Shown here: positions 24,778 to 34,687 of the stretch, in pieces
Position numbering within the stretch: the first letter of the stretch is position 1
Layout of the letters: each line of letters begins with the position of its first letter
Source: Verrucomicrobiota bacterium
GTDB lineage: Bacteria > Verrucomicrobiota > Verrucomicrobiia > Limisphaerales > UBA11320
Assembly (NCBI GenBank): GCA_016199985.1
Contig: JACQFQ010000077.1
Span: 1-43,406, forward strand
Direction: 5' to 3'
DNA: 43,406 nucleotides
Program-made: the position numbers and the translations under genes
Notes under the pieces: model-generated
The model's database searches: none
Seen by the model: only the letters and a program-made list of their open reading frames with translations
What the model was told of the DNA's origin: nothing

Positions 24778-27700
24778 TCATCGCATCCGACGCTCCACCA
24801 GTCGATTCTCCGCGTCGTAAAGATCCTCGTGCTGCTTCCCCGCCTCAACGCCTCCGAGGGCGTTGCCATTGGCGTCGAAGTCCGGATTGGGATTGGTCGG
24901 ATCCGCATCGCGGTCCACCCGGTCGTTCACGTCGTAATGCCAGACGCGACTGGGAATCAGGGATGAGGTCGAGACTTGCTCCAGCCGATTGCCAACAGAA
25001 TCGTATCGATAACGAATCTCCGACTGATCCCCCAGTGTTTCGCGCGTCAGCCGGTTCAGTCCGTCGTAGCTCCAATCATAGACGCGCGCCACCCTCGCGC
25101 CATCGCGGTAAAAGCTCTCCTCCATCCGCATCGCCTGACCCATCGCATTGCGTCGATAGTCGAACTGCGCCAGGATCTGGGCGTCTCGCCTCCAACTCAC
25201 CCTTTGCGCATTGTTGCGTGAGTCGTAGTCGAAACGATGGGTCATCCCGTTCGCGAACAGCGACGACTGGACGCGGCCCGCGGCGTCCAGGGTATAGCGC
25301 GCTCCCAGGCCATGAGACGGAAGTTCGGCGGCGATCAAGCGGCCGAGCATATCGTATTCGTACCGCGTCTCCCACTCCTCGCCGGCGGCCCGAACCCATG
25401 TGGACACCAGACGTCCATCCGCCAGGTATTCGTAGTCCAGTCGTCCCCAACCCGGCTTGTCCTTTGTCCGCATCCGGTCGAAATCATCGTAGGTGTAAAA
25501 AGTCGCTCCGCTGGGATCTTCCTGGAACGCGCGGAGTCCCGTTTGCGTGTAGAGGAACGCGGCAAGCTGGGTTTCCCCGACCGGACCCACTTCAGTCCTT
25601 CGCAGCAGTCTATTTCGGGCGTCGTAGTCCTGACGAATCACTCGGCCGTTGAAATTCGTCTTCCAGATCGGGTTGCCCGCGGCATCGTAAACCGCCCGCT
25701 CCGACTCGCCGCCGGGGAGTTGACGCCGGACCCGGCGCCCCAGGGCGTCATACTCGCAATGAGTTTCGCGTCCAAGCCCGTCCACCTGCCGGACCCGTTG
25801 GCCGGCTTCGTCCAGGACGAAGCGTGTCACCGACTGCTCCGGGGTTCCGAAGGCGTTGGTCACCGATGTCAGCCTCCCCAACACATCGTGCCCGTAGAGC
25901 GTCACGCCCCTCATCTCGTTGGTCCGCGCGACCTCGCGCCCCGCGGCGTCGTAGCCGACGCCAACGCTGTCGCGCGCCCCGTCGACCTCCGGCAGCCACG
26001 TCCGTATGAGGCGTTGAAGAGCGTCGTATTCGTAATCAAAGCGCCCCCCGCCGGGATCAATGGACGCGCGCAGCAAACCATCCGCTCCAAAGACCGAACG
26101 AGTCACCGTCTGGAGAGGCGTGCCTAATGCGTTGGTCACTGAGGTTTGATGTCCCGCGTCGTCGTATCCGAAGGCGGTTATCACGCCCGCGACATTTCGA
26201 AGCCAAGAGACGCGTCCCAGCGCGTCATAGTGAGTTTCGTTCGTCGACAGGAGCGTGGGGAAACCCTCAAGGCGGATCCGTGGGATGCCATCGGCGTCCG
26301 GCTCAATCGCAAGAGTGAGGTCCTTGCAACGCCCGGTTCGAGCCACCCGGCCAGCCTCATCGTATTCGATGTACTCGCCTGCCGATGTCAGCGAGCCGTT
26401 GTAGGGGTCCTCGTCGTCCGCCAGGAACGTGGGCTGCATCGACAAGACCTCCCGGCCTTGTTCGTCATAATACGTCCTGGCCACGGTTCTCGGAGTGGCG
26501 CCGTCGTGAGGCGGGATGGTTTGAACCACCAACCCTCGCCGATCCCGGGTAAAAAATGTCTCGCGCTCCAGTTCATCCTTCTGCGCAACGACGCGTCCGT
26601 CGGAGTCATAGCGCCACTCTAGAACGCCTCCCAAGGCGTTGGTCACGGCCACGCAACGGTTGCGCGCGTCATACCGATGGAACGTTGTCGACGTTTCCAT
26701 CGCGCCCTCCCTGACCGTGCGTTGCGTAGTTTCGGCGACGCGGTTGCCGTTTCGATCGTATTGGTAGCCCACCCAGCCCATAACTTCGTTCGCGGCTCCG
26801 CGAATCTTCACATCCGAAACGCGACCTGCGGCGTCGTACGAAGCCTCCTGCAAGGCGCCGGATCCGTCGTCTATGGAGCGCAATCGGCCCGCCTCATCGT
26901 ACTCAAACGAACGCTTCGTTCCCAGCGAGCCCGCCGTCCAACTCGCGGATTGGAGGCGCCCTGAAGCGTCGTAGACGTTGGTGAGAACGGCGCCCGAGGG
27001 ATTCATCTGCCAGAGCAACTCCCCTGATCGCCCGTACCCCATCCGCTGGACCCCAAGGAGGTTGGTCACGGCGACCACTCTTCCGGCCTCGTCGAATTCT
27101 CGGAGCGTCCAGCTTTCGATCTCCGTGCCCAGGGCGTTGGTTTCCGCGATGACGTGTTGATACTCATCGAAGGAGCGCGCCGTGATCGCTCCCGAGGCAT
27201 CGACCGAACGAACCCTGTTGCCGCGGGCGTCATATTCGTGAACGACGCGTCGACCCGAGGGACTCACGATCTCCTCTTTGCGACGGGCGAGATCATGGAG
27301 GTACTGGGTCGCGACACCCGAGGCGTCCGAGATCTGGGTGAGACGTCCGGCGTCGTCGAACTCCTGTCGCGAAACCGTCACGCCACGGTCGTCGACCACG
27401 CGGGTGAGGTAGTGCGGGTACCGGGGATGGGCGTACTCGTAGCGTTCCGTCGAATAGACTGCGCCTTGGCGGTCTTGAAGTTGTTGAACGGCGGTGAGAT
27501 TGCCGGATTGCGAGTCGTACTGATACCGGAGCGAAGGCAGCGCCCCGGGCAGAACGGACCCGTCATCGCCGATCGCCTGGGGATCATAGATCTCCGTAAC
27601 GCGTCCCGAGTCGTCGCGGCGGAGGACCACGGACACCGTGCGACGATTGCCGGCGTCGATGTGGTCGATCCTCGATCCCTGCTCGATCTCTATCCGCTCC

Positions 27701-30700
27701 CCGGTTCTTGCGCGAACAGCCCGAAGTTTGGGAGCGCCGTACGCGGTCGCCTGTCGCATCAACGACGACGAGCTCTCCAGCGCGTGCGCCCCCTGGTATT
27801 CGCGCTCGATATGGAACACCGATCCGTCACTGTTGGTCAGAACCCATCCGCGAAAGTCGTAGTTCTCAAACGGCGTCTCCGGCCCGGCGTCGACCCAGAA
27901 TGGCGGCATCTCCTTCTGGAATGGGACGAAGCGAAGCTCGCGATTCCCCACGGCGGTCAACGAGGCGGCCACTCCCGGGGCCGACTTCCATTCCGCGGTG
28001 TAGCAGAAACAGGGGACGCCGCCCTCCGCGGCGCCGGGAGCGAGGGCGAAATTGAAAACCAGTCGCTCGCCTCCTGGCAATGTGAGGGCCATGTTGCGCC
28101 CGCCTCCCGTTCGCATCATGAATCGTTCCCCTGTGTCGACGTCCTCGGCCTCCGACCTTTCTTCATCCAACTCAATCTGCATGTCGTACATTGCCATGCT
28201 CCATCCGGGGCCAAAATCGCCGGCCGCGGGCTGGAGCGAGTCGTACGTTCGGGCGATCACCAGAGGAACTCCCAGGGTCGGCAGACGCAGATCTGTCGTG
28301 GTGAATGAAAGTCGGCCGATCTTCAAATCGCTCTGCAAACCGAAGCTCACCGCATGGGTCGCGACCTGCACGCCGCCAGTGACGCACAGGGAGACCGTGT
28401 AGAGCCCATTCCGCAGAAGCGTCAGGTCGAACGTCCCGAGATCCTGCTCTTCCGGAGACTGGGCGGCGCCAGCGATTTCAAACACAACGCCTCCGTCCGC
28501 GCGGGTGAGGACCAGGGAATACGAAGCGGGCCCATCCGGATCATAGGCCACGCCCCGCACGCGAAGCTCTCCCTCCCGAACCAATTCCCGCTCGACAGGC
28601 GAGCGAATAATGCCCTCGGGAGGATGATCCGACTCTGTTGCCAGCCCGATCACGAGAACAGTGGAGCGATGCCAGCTTCCAGTGTCGTCCAGGATCTCGG
28701 CCACCAGAGAGTGGAATCCAGGAGTCTGCGGCCTCCATTCGGCGGTCCAGGGCGGCGAGAAGTTCTCGGCAATAAGTTCTTCGCCATCCCAAATCCGTTC
28801 GACAGCCACCGGGCCCGCTGATCGGTCCACTCGTGTCGCGAGACGTATGGTTCGTCCCGGATCGAAGACCGTTCCCGTCTCAGGCTCGATCCATTCCACC
28901 CTGAGAGGCGTCAGGCGCACCGTGACGACAGCCTCGTAAGAGCGCTGCGCCTGATCCGTGGCGATGTAGGTAAACTGATCCACACCTGTCGCGTTGTTCC
29001 TGGGCGTGTACCGGATTCCTTGACCTGGGAGAGCCTCCGTGGCGCCAAGAAGTCCGGGCGATACGGACGCCAGGCGCAACCCGCCAAGATCATTTGTCAA
29101 AACCCCCAATACAACCGGCCCAGAGTTCATGTTGAGAAGATACGAATCAGGGCGAGCGGCGCTGAACAGGTCGGGCTTCGTCGCATTGAGCCGCACGCGT
29201 TGGGAGAGGTCTTGATCCGAATAGGCCCAGAGAACGAAATCCCCCGGACCGATATCCTCCCAGATCAATTCGCCGGAGTTCGAGGATCGGAGCTGCTGAC
29301 CCGCGCTGGAATCCGCGACGAAGACAATCCCGGACAGCGCATCGCCGCTCAGGCTCTGGACAGACATCTGGAGGCGGCCCTCTCCCTCCACCGCGGCTTT
29401 GAGCCAGAGCGAGGGTTGATCGGGCGCCGACACCAACTCCGCGCGCGTCGTGCGCGAGGGAAAGCCAATGGTATGGAAGGTAAGTTCCGCGGCGAGCGAC
29501 GCTCCCACGGGCATTCCATCGGCCTTGAGCAAACAGGTCACAGTCCGTGTTCCTCTCGGCTCCAGCACCACAGAATCATCCGAGGACGGCACGGCCTCCA
29601 AGCCCCAGGTGACCGGGAAAGCGGCAAGGCTCACCGTCAGCGACCGATCGGGGGACTGATTCTGGAGCCTCGCCTGGACAAGCCTGCCGCGCGGATCCAG
29701 TCCGCCCAGATTCATGGAGGGGCTCATCGGCAATCCATCGATCCAGATCGCGAGCGGTGACTCGTTTTCCAAAAAGTGGTCCACCCGCAGCTCGTAATCC
29801 CCCCGGTCTTCGGGGCTGTTTCCCGCGACTTCAATCCAGTAGATCCCAGGGGTCGCGATGGGATGAGTGATCGACAACGAGCTCTTCCGTGGCTCGTGAG
29901 CGCCAAATTCCTCCGACGAATGCCAGTCCGCCGCGATCAGATCCCCTTGCGGATCTCGCAGGTAGAGATGCCCCGGGAACTCGGGCGAATGAACCTCGAT
30001 CGAGAGCGTCTGCGGCTCGAGAGCATCGTAGCGATAAACATCCGCGTAGCGGTTCAAGCCTCGTGTGGGCGAAGGGCTGGATCCCAGGCGACCCTGCCGC
30101 GAGGAGGCGCCTTGAGGCAGCAAAGGAGGCAGAGCGTCGGAGAGCCTCAGAACCACATGCCCTGTGGCGCTCAGCGTCGACAGGGATGAAACCACGTAGT
30201 CGAATTCCAGCGTGGCTTCCTGATCGCCCTCGTCGGCGCCATGAAAGAGCAGCGACGAACCGTCCTCGGCGACATCCACTCTCCCTTGGGTGTCGCCGAT
30301 TAATCGCTCAATCCGGACGGGACCCGGCAGTTTGTCATTACCGAGCACATCCCATCGCGCAGGGCCGGCGCTCCGCGACAGAGTGAACTCGTCATCCCGG
30401 GTCACGAGCATGTCGAGCCTTCGCGGCGCGGGATCGGTGGGAGGCGTCAGCACCGCCACCGCCACAAGGCTCACGAGGTCCTGCTCGGACTGGGGCCCGT
30501 CGTAGCGACTCGTCAGCGTCCATTTCGACCGCGTCAGCGCCGAGGCCGGCGCCTTTCGTCGAATGACATCCCACAGGCCCAGGTTCTCCTCGCAGCCGTG
30601 ATTCGCGTTCGGGACGGTCGTGCCGGAAAACAGCTGATCCTGCTCCCGGTCGCAGATCGTCCCTGTTTCCGGCTGAAGCCAGGTCTCCCCGTTGATCAAC

Positions 30701-33700
30701 ACAACCGGGTCCAGGTAGTCCACGCCATTGGCCGATTGCCCGTCGGAAACATGCAGTTCGATCTCAGCCTCCGCGATGGGCGCAGGAACAGTCAGGAGTT
30801 GCGACCATCCCTCATCGCCCTGATTGGTTTCCACAACGCGTCCTGAAGAGTCGATCTGGAGGCGGTTCTTTGTGAAGGCGCGATCGAATTTGCCCGCAAC
30901 CCACATATTCCCCTGCGGATTGGCAAGCGCCAACGCCTCCACAACCTCATCGCCCTGCAGCCCCATGCGCTCAAAGGAATCGCCTTCGACCCGACCTTCA
31001 ACCAGGCGCAGGAGCGAAACCATCTCGGGTCCCTCGTTGCCCCGCAGCCTCAACCGTCCTCCGACAATCAGCAGGGAGCCGCTCGCCAAGCCCTCTTCGC
31101 CTTCAGGCTGGGTCAGCAAGGTTCGCACATCCTGCTCCGGAATCTCATTCAGCGCTTCGGGAACCCAGGCAAGATCCAGAGATCCATCGCCCAGAAGCCT
31201 TGCCACGCCGTGTCTTTGTTGGCCGTCCACGGATTGAAACGCGCCGCCCACGAACAACCGTCCGTCCGAAGCGTCCGCCAGCGCCTGGACCGGCCCATCG
31301 ATTGAGATCATCCGCAAGTCGATAGCTCCTCCCGGCGGCAAACGAAGGAGGCGAGCCGTTCGGCTCCCGGACTTGAACTCGCCTCCCGCCCAAAGAACGC
31401 CGTCGCGGGTTCGGATCAACGCGTTCACGGATCCCCCCACGCGGAGCGAAGCGACGCCTCCTGGCGTCACGGACCACAAGCCATCCGATCCCCCCGCCCA
31501 AACCAGGCCGTCCGCCTCAAGGAGGCAGCGAACTTGTGTCCGAGGAGGCAGACTTGGGTTGAACCCCGCGTCACGACTCCCATCGGCGTTCCATCGGGCG
31601 AGGCCGTTCGTTTGCATCGGGGTCACGAAGCGGCCTCCCGCGAGGATCTGCCCATTGGCCAGCGAGCCGACACAGAGGATCTCGTCACTGATCCCGGTCC
31701 CGGGATTGAAATCATGGTCAATCTCCCCGTCAGGCATCAGGCGAACAAGGTGGAATCTGGGGAAGCCGGCGGCTTCCGTGAACGGTCCGGCGAGGATGAC
31801 GCGTCCATCGGTCCTCACCGTCAGCGCGTTCACCTTCCCGTTCAGAGCCGCCGCCCACTCGCCGTTTGAATCGTTGCCCGTCCAGAGTGTCACGTCGCGG
31901 CGTCGCCCGGGGTCGGGCTCTTCGAAAACCACCAGGAGCGATGCGCCATTCGCGTTCACCTGCGGGGTTTTCACGCAATGTTGCAAGCGATAGGATCCAT
32001 CACCGCTCACCCACGCCGTCACGTTCGCGCGATAGCCCTGTCCAGTCGCGTAGGGATGACTCTGCGAATAGAGCCAGTGGTCGTCGTGCGACATTCCGAT
32101 GCTCTGGCCCGCGACCCAATGCCCCTGAAAAAGAACCTGTGCGTTCGCGGCGGGATTCTCGGAATCGACCGGCCCGTGCCAGACAAGGATGGCCTGGATC
32201 ACAGGGCCCCGGACTCCCTCCAGTTGGATGAGTCCTTCGCCCACATCCCGCAATCCCCCCACAGCGGCGCTGGCGTAGCCCACGCCCTTGAAGCTTTCCA
32301 CCGAGGCCTCGGCCGGATCGATGAGCGCTTGGACCCGGGCACTCGAGGTCAGGCCTCCTGGATCGGTGGCGACCAACTCGAACGCGTAAGCCCCGGGCTG
32401 GTCGAAGCGGGCAAAGCTAGACGCGCGATCGGGGCGCTCGATGATTGCGCGAGCCGGTCCGGATGCCTGCTTCCAAAGAAGCGAGGGCAAGGAGGAAGTT
32501 CGTCGACTGTCGGATCCGATGCCATCGTCGGTCACCTGGCCCACGAGCAAACGCTCATTCCGGCCCGTCGATTCCACGGATGCGATGATGACCGGGGGTT
32601 GGTTGCTCTGCAGCACGGCGACATGAAGGTTCGACACGCTGTGGAAGCCTTGATCCGTGACGTGAAGCTCGAGCTGGTAGTCGCCGGTCGCCGCAAAGCG
32701 CGCCGAAGCGCTGAAGCCGCGAGACTCGATGAACACGCCCGCTGAATCGTCGGAGACACGCCACCCCGCCTCGGCGTCCGGACCGCAATGCGGGCAATCG
32801 CCAGCCAACTCCAGTCCGTCGGGCAGCCACACGACCCGATCGGGTCCCGGATCAATCGCGGGCAACGGATCGTCGGCCGAACATCGGGAAACGACGGCGC
32901 CGCGCAAAGTGTCGTCAAGGCTATTGAGATCGGACACGGCGAACGCGTCGGAGCGCTCAGTGGCCAGCTCATTCATGTGCGCCGCGTCGGCGGATTCGCC
33001 GAGCGCCAGGGTGACCACTCGGATACCGGACACCTTCGCCTTGTGGGCCACAGCCGCGGATCCCTTGGCCCAAGAGGCGGCCACGGAAGCGGGAGCGATC
33101 TCGTGTCCCTGGGACAAAAGGACTATCGTCCGCCGCGGACCCGCGTTCGAGAGCATCAGGCGTCCGCTGTCCAGACCGGCGCCCAAGTATGTTCTGTCGC
33201 AGGACACCTTTTCCAGTCGCGCCCCGCGCTTGATCCTGTTCAAGGCGGCAAGAAGTTCGGCGCGGTCCCCGAGCAGAGGAGTATGCGCCGAGGCCTCTTC
33301 GCAAAACGAAACCAAGCCCAGCTGCTGGTATCCCCGGGCCAGGGGAAAACCAGAGATGAACCGGCGCGCGGCCTCCAGCATTTGATCGAATTGGATCGCG
33401 GTCATCGCCAGGGATCGATCCAGGACGAGGACAACGTCCTGCGCTCCCCCGCAGTCCGTCTGAACCATCACCGTTTGCGCTTGGGGCGACGCCGACAGGC
33501 CTATGGGATTCGTCCAGTCCCACTGCACCAGAAGATAGACACGCGAAAGATCCCCCGCGCTGGGAATCAGCTCCACCTGACGGGCCACGGCCTCGACCGC
33601 ATCCGCGCTGGCTTGCGGCAGAAAGGACACCGACAACGCGGCGCCCTGCTGATCCACTCGAGCCACCTTCCTGTTTTGGAAGTATACGGAGCCGTCGGGG

Positions 33701-34227
33701 CGCGCCTCCACTCCACCCAACGGGACCAATCGGAGACGCGAGATCGACGCGGATCCAGCGGCGGGATGGATGACGAGCTTCGCGCCCGCGACGTCAGTGG
33801 GCCTCGGTTCGTCGAACGCCGCTCCGGGCGCCAGGCGCAACGTCTGGCCGACAGACACGCTCTGCAGCGATGTGGGAATCCTCAAGCGGGACAGGGCGGG
33901 CGGCGCGCCTTGATCCACAATGGCCCGGTAGTAGCCCTCTCGGAAATCGCCCGCCGGAACACGGATCACGGATTGTCCCCAGTCCCCGGCGACAACCTCG
34001 GAAAACTGAAATGAGCCCTCGGAGGAAGGCGATAATGTGGGCGCCCTCTCAACTCGAGCCTTCTGGTGGGAAGACAGGCCTTCCAGGCGGATCAGAATGC
34101 TCCCGCCCGAGTCCACCTCCGGCGGGAGAAGGCGGACGTCGCCGAGCAAATTCAGAATCGCGAGGGCGCAGACCCAGCCGCGAACGCAGTTTCGAAACCA
34201 TCCTCCCCGTGACGCCTTGTGCAACAT
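24778..34227 (-). CDS. Giant VWA / delta-60 propeller / RHS YD-repeat surface protein
   Basis: 3149 residues, with an N-terminal signal segment (GWVCALAILNLLG). Domains in order: a VWA domain at about 260-450 whose MIDAS is degenerate (DRSLA at 270-274 in place of DxSxS, and SQG in place of the usual TDG); PKD/cadherin-like modules to about 790; seven or so delta-60 (DUF5122) propeller repeats at about 795-1115, with GGRFV-type turns; a PPC-like jelly-roll at about 1393-1486; cadherin-like and Ig-like modules at about 1690-1865; a DUF6531-type RHS entry (FTTTDLRLPTLGVPLVIARTYDS, about 1970-2025); then YD repeats (YDxxGRLxxxxDA) to the end. RHS proteins with YD repeats form shell-like cocoons that display or release a C-terminal toxin. 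Here the chain stops at YDAENRLVERRMR, mid-repeat, with no RHS core (RYYxPxxGRF) or tip. It may be truncated or a non-toxic structural form. Confidence 0.9.
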   Translation of the reverse strand: MLHKASRGGWFRNCVRGWVCALAILNLLGDVRLLPPEVDSGGSILIRLEGLSSHQKARVERAPTLSPSSEGSFQFSEVVAGDWGQSVIRVPAGDFREGYYRAIVDQGAPPALSRLRIPTSLQSVSVGQTLRLAPGAAFDEPRPTDVAGAKLVIHPAAGSASISRLRLVPLGGVEARPDGSVYFQNRKVARVDQQGAALSVSFLPQASADAVEAVARQVELIPSAGDLSRVYLLVQWDWTNPIGLSASPQAQTVMVQTDCGGAQDVVLVLDRSLAMTAIQFDQMLEAARRFISGFPLARGYQQLGLVSFCEEASAHTPLLGDRAELLAALNRIKRGARLEKVSCDRTYLGAGLDSGRLMLSNAGPRRTIVLLSQGHEIAPASVAASWAKGSAAVAHKAKVSGIRVVTLALGESADAAHMNELATERSDAFAVSDLNSLDDTLRGAVVSRCSADDPLPAIDPGPDRVVWLPDGLELAGDCPHCGPDAEAGWRVSDDSAGVFIESRGFSASARFAATGDYQLELHVTDQGFHSVSNLHVAVLQSNQPPVIIASVESTGRNERLLVGQVTDDGIGSDSRRTSSLPSLLWKQASGPARAIIERPDRASSFARFDQPGAYAFELVATDPGGLTSSARVQALIDPAEASVESFKGVGYASAAVGGLRDVGEGLIQLEGVRGPVIQAILVWHGPVDSENPAANAQVLFQGHWVAGQSIGMSHDDHWLYSQSHPYATGQGYRANVTAWVSGDGSYRLQHCVKTPQVNANGASLLVVFEEPDPGRRRDVTLWTGNDSNGEWAAALNGKVNALTVRTDGRVILAGPFTEAAGFPRFHLVRLMPDGEIDHDFNPGTGISDEILCVGSLANGQILAGGRFVTPMQTNGLARWNADGSRDAGFNPSLPPRTQVRCLLEADGLVWAGGSDGLWSVTPGGVASLRVGGSVNALIRTRDGVLWAGGEFKSGSRTARLLRLPPGGAIDLRMISIDGPVQALADASDGRLFVGGAFQSVDGQQRHGVARLLGDGSLDLAWVPEALNEIPEQDVRTLLTQPEGEEGLASGSLLIVGGRLRLRGNEGPEMVSLLRLVEGRVEGDSFERMGLQGDEVVEALALANPQGNMWVAGKFDRAFTKNRLQIDSSGRVVETNQGDEGWSQLLTVPAPIAEAEIELHVSDGQSANGVDYLDPVVLINGETWLQPETGTICDREQDQLFSGTTVPNANHGCEENLGLWDVIRRKAPASALTRSKWTLTSRYDGPQSEQDLVSLVAVAVLTPPTDPAPRRLDMLVTRDDEFTLSRSAGPARWDVLGNDKLPGPVRIERLIGDTQGRVDVAEDGSSLLFHGADEGDQEATLEFDYVVSSLSTLSATGHVVLRLSDALPPLLPQGASSRQGRLGSSPSPTRGLNRYADVYRYDALEPQTLSIEVHSPEFPGHLYLRDPQGDLIAADWHSSEEFGAHEPRKSSLSITHPIATPGIYWIEVAGNSPEDRGDYELRVDHFLENESPLAIWIDGLPMSPSMNLGGLDPRGRLVQARLQNQSPDRSLTVSLAAFPVTWGLEAVPSSDDSVVLEPRGTRTVTCLLKADGMPVGASLAAELTFHTIGFPSRTTRAELVSAPDQPSLWLKAAVEGEGRLQMSVQSLSGDALSGIVFVADSSAGQQLRSSNSGELIWEDIGPGDFVLWAYSDQDLSQRVRLNATKPDLFSAARPDSYLLNMNSGPVVLGVLTNDLGGLRLASVSPGLLGATEALPGQGIRYTPRNNATGVDQFTYIATDQAQRSYEAVVTVRLTPLRVEWIEPETGTVFDPGRTIRLATRVDRSAGPVAVERIWDGEELIAENFSPPWTAEWRPQTPGFHSLVAEILDDTGSWHRSTVLVIGLATESDHPPEGIIRSPVERELVREGELRVRGVAYDPDGPASYSLVLTRADGGVVFEIAGAAQSPEEQDLGTFDLTLLRNGLYTVSLCVTGGVQVATHAVSFGLQSDLKIGRLSFTTTDLRLPTLGVPLVIARTYDSLQPAAGDFGPGWSMAMYDMQIELDEERSEAEDVDTGERFMMRTGGGRNMALTLPGGERLVFNFALAPGAAEGGVPCFCYTAEWKSAPGVAASLTAVGNRELRFVPFQKEMPPFWVDAGPETPFENYDFRGWVLTNSDGSVFHIEREYQGAHALESSSSLMRQATAYGAPKLRAVRARTGERIEIEQGSRIDHIDAGNRRTVSVVLRRDDSGRVTEIYDPQAIGDDGSVLPGALPSLRYQYDSQSGNLTAVQQLQDRQGAVYSTERYEYAHPRYPHYLTRVVDDRGVTVSRQEFDDAGRLTQISDASGVATQYLHDLARRKEEIVSPSGRRVVHEYDARGNRVRSVDASGAITARSFDEYQHVIAETNALGTEIESWTLREFDEAGRVVAVTNLLGVQRMGYGRSGELLWQMNPSGAVLTNVYDASGRLQSASWTAGSLGTKRSFEYDEAGRLRSIDDGSGALQEASYDAAGRVSDVKIRGAANEVMGWVGYQYDRNGNRVAETTQRTVREGAMETSTTFHRYDARNRCVAVTNALGGVLEWRYDSDGRVVAQKDELERETFFTRDRRGLVVQTIPPHDGATPRTVARTYYDEQGREVLSMQPTFLADDEDPYNGSLTSAGEYIEYDEAGRVARTGRCKDLTLAIEPDADGIPRIRLEGFPTLLSTNETHYDALGRVSWLRNVAGVITAFGYDDAGHQTSVTNALGTPLQTVTRSVFGADGLLRASIDPGGGRFDYEYDALQRLIRTWLPEVDGARDSVGVGYDAAGREVARTNEMRGVTLYGHDVLGRLTSVTNAFGTPEQSVTRFVLDEAGQRVRQVDGLGRETHCEYDALGRRVRRQLPGGESERAVYDAAGNPIWKTNFNGRVIRQDYDARNRLLRRTEVGPVGETQLAAFLYTQTGLRAFQEDPSGATFYTYDDFDRMRTKDKPGWGRLDYEYLADGRLVSTWVRAAGEEWETRYEYDMLGRLIAAELPSHGLGARYTLDAAGRVQSSLFANGMTHRFDYDSRNNAQRVSWRRDAQILAQFDYRRNAMGQAMRMEESFYRDGARVARVYDWSYDGLNRLTRETLGDQSEIRYRYDSVGNRLEQVSTSSLIPSRVWHYDVNDRVDRDADPTNPNPDFDANGNALGGVEAGKQHEDLYDAENRLVERRMR

Positions 34228-34687
34228 ATGAGAACCTTGTGTTCGAGCAGCGTAGAGAGGAATCGCGTTCGCTCAATCGAGGGAAGTAGTGGTTGCGTGA
34301 AGATTGTCCGTGAAAAAATCACTACAACTAGGGGATCCCAACATTCAGCGCTCAACTTTCGGGCCGTAGCGCACGATTAGCCAGGAGTGTCGTTGATGGG
34401 AGCAGGGTTCTGATCTATGCGATTTCGTCGAGCGTTCTCATGGTCGTCGCGCCGCAACCACTCCGTGTGGAATGCGGCGCCATCGCTATCATCGTCTGAG
34501 GTCCGGCATCCGAGCGACCTCCTGTCAGTCGAGTCCCCGGCTCCGACATCCACCGCCGAAAGCCCGTCCCTTATTGCGCGAGGACCGAGATCCACCACTC
34601 TGTTCTACAGACTGCAAGGCATGCTGACCCACGAGCCGCCGAAACGGAGTTTCTAGCGCGCATTCCTCAATCTCGAGCGCGGTTCCG
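34228..34687. other. Gene-free region between RHS gene and the M56/BlaI pair
   Basis: 460 bases upstream of the giant RHS gene and downstream of the M56 gene, both on the - strand. Short frames on both strands have no family resemblance. The RHS promoter must be here, but I see no clear consensus or a strong terminator after the M56 gene. Confidence 0.4.

Noticed and set aside
27154..28308. 384-codon + frame inside the giant gene
   Set aside because: Antisense to YD repeats; the periodic repeat keeps the other strand open.
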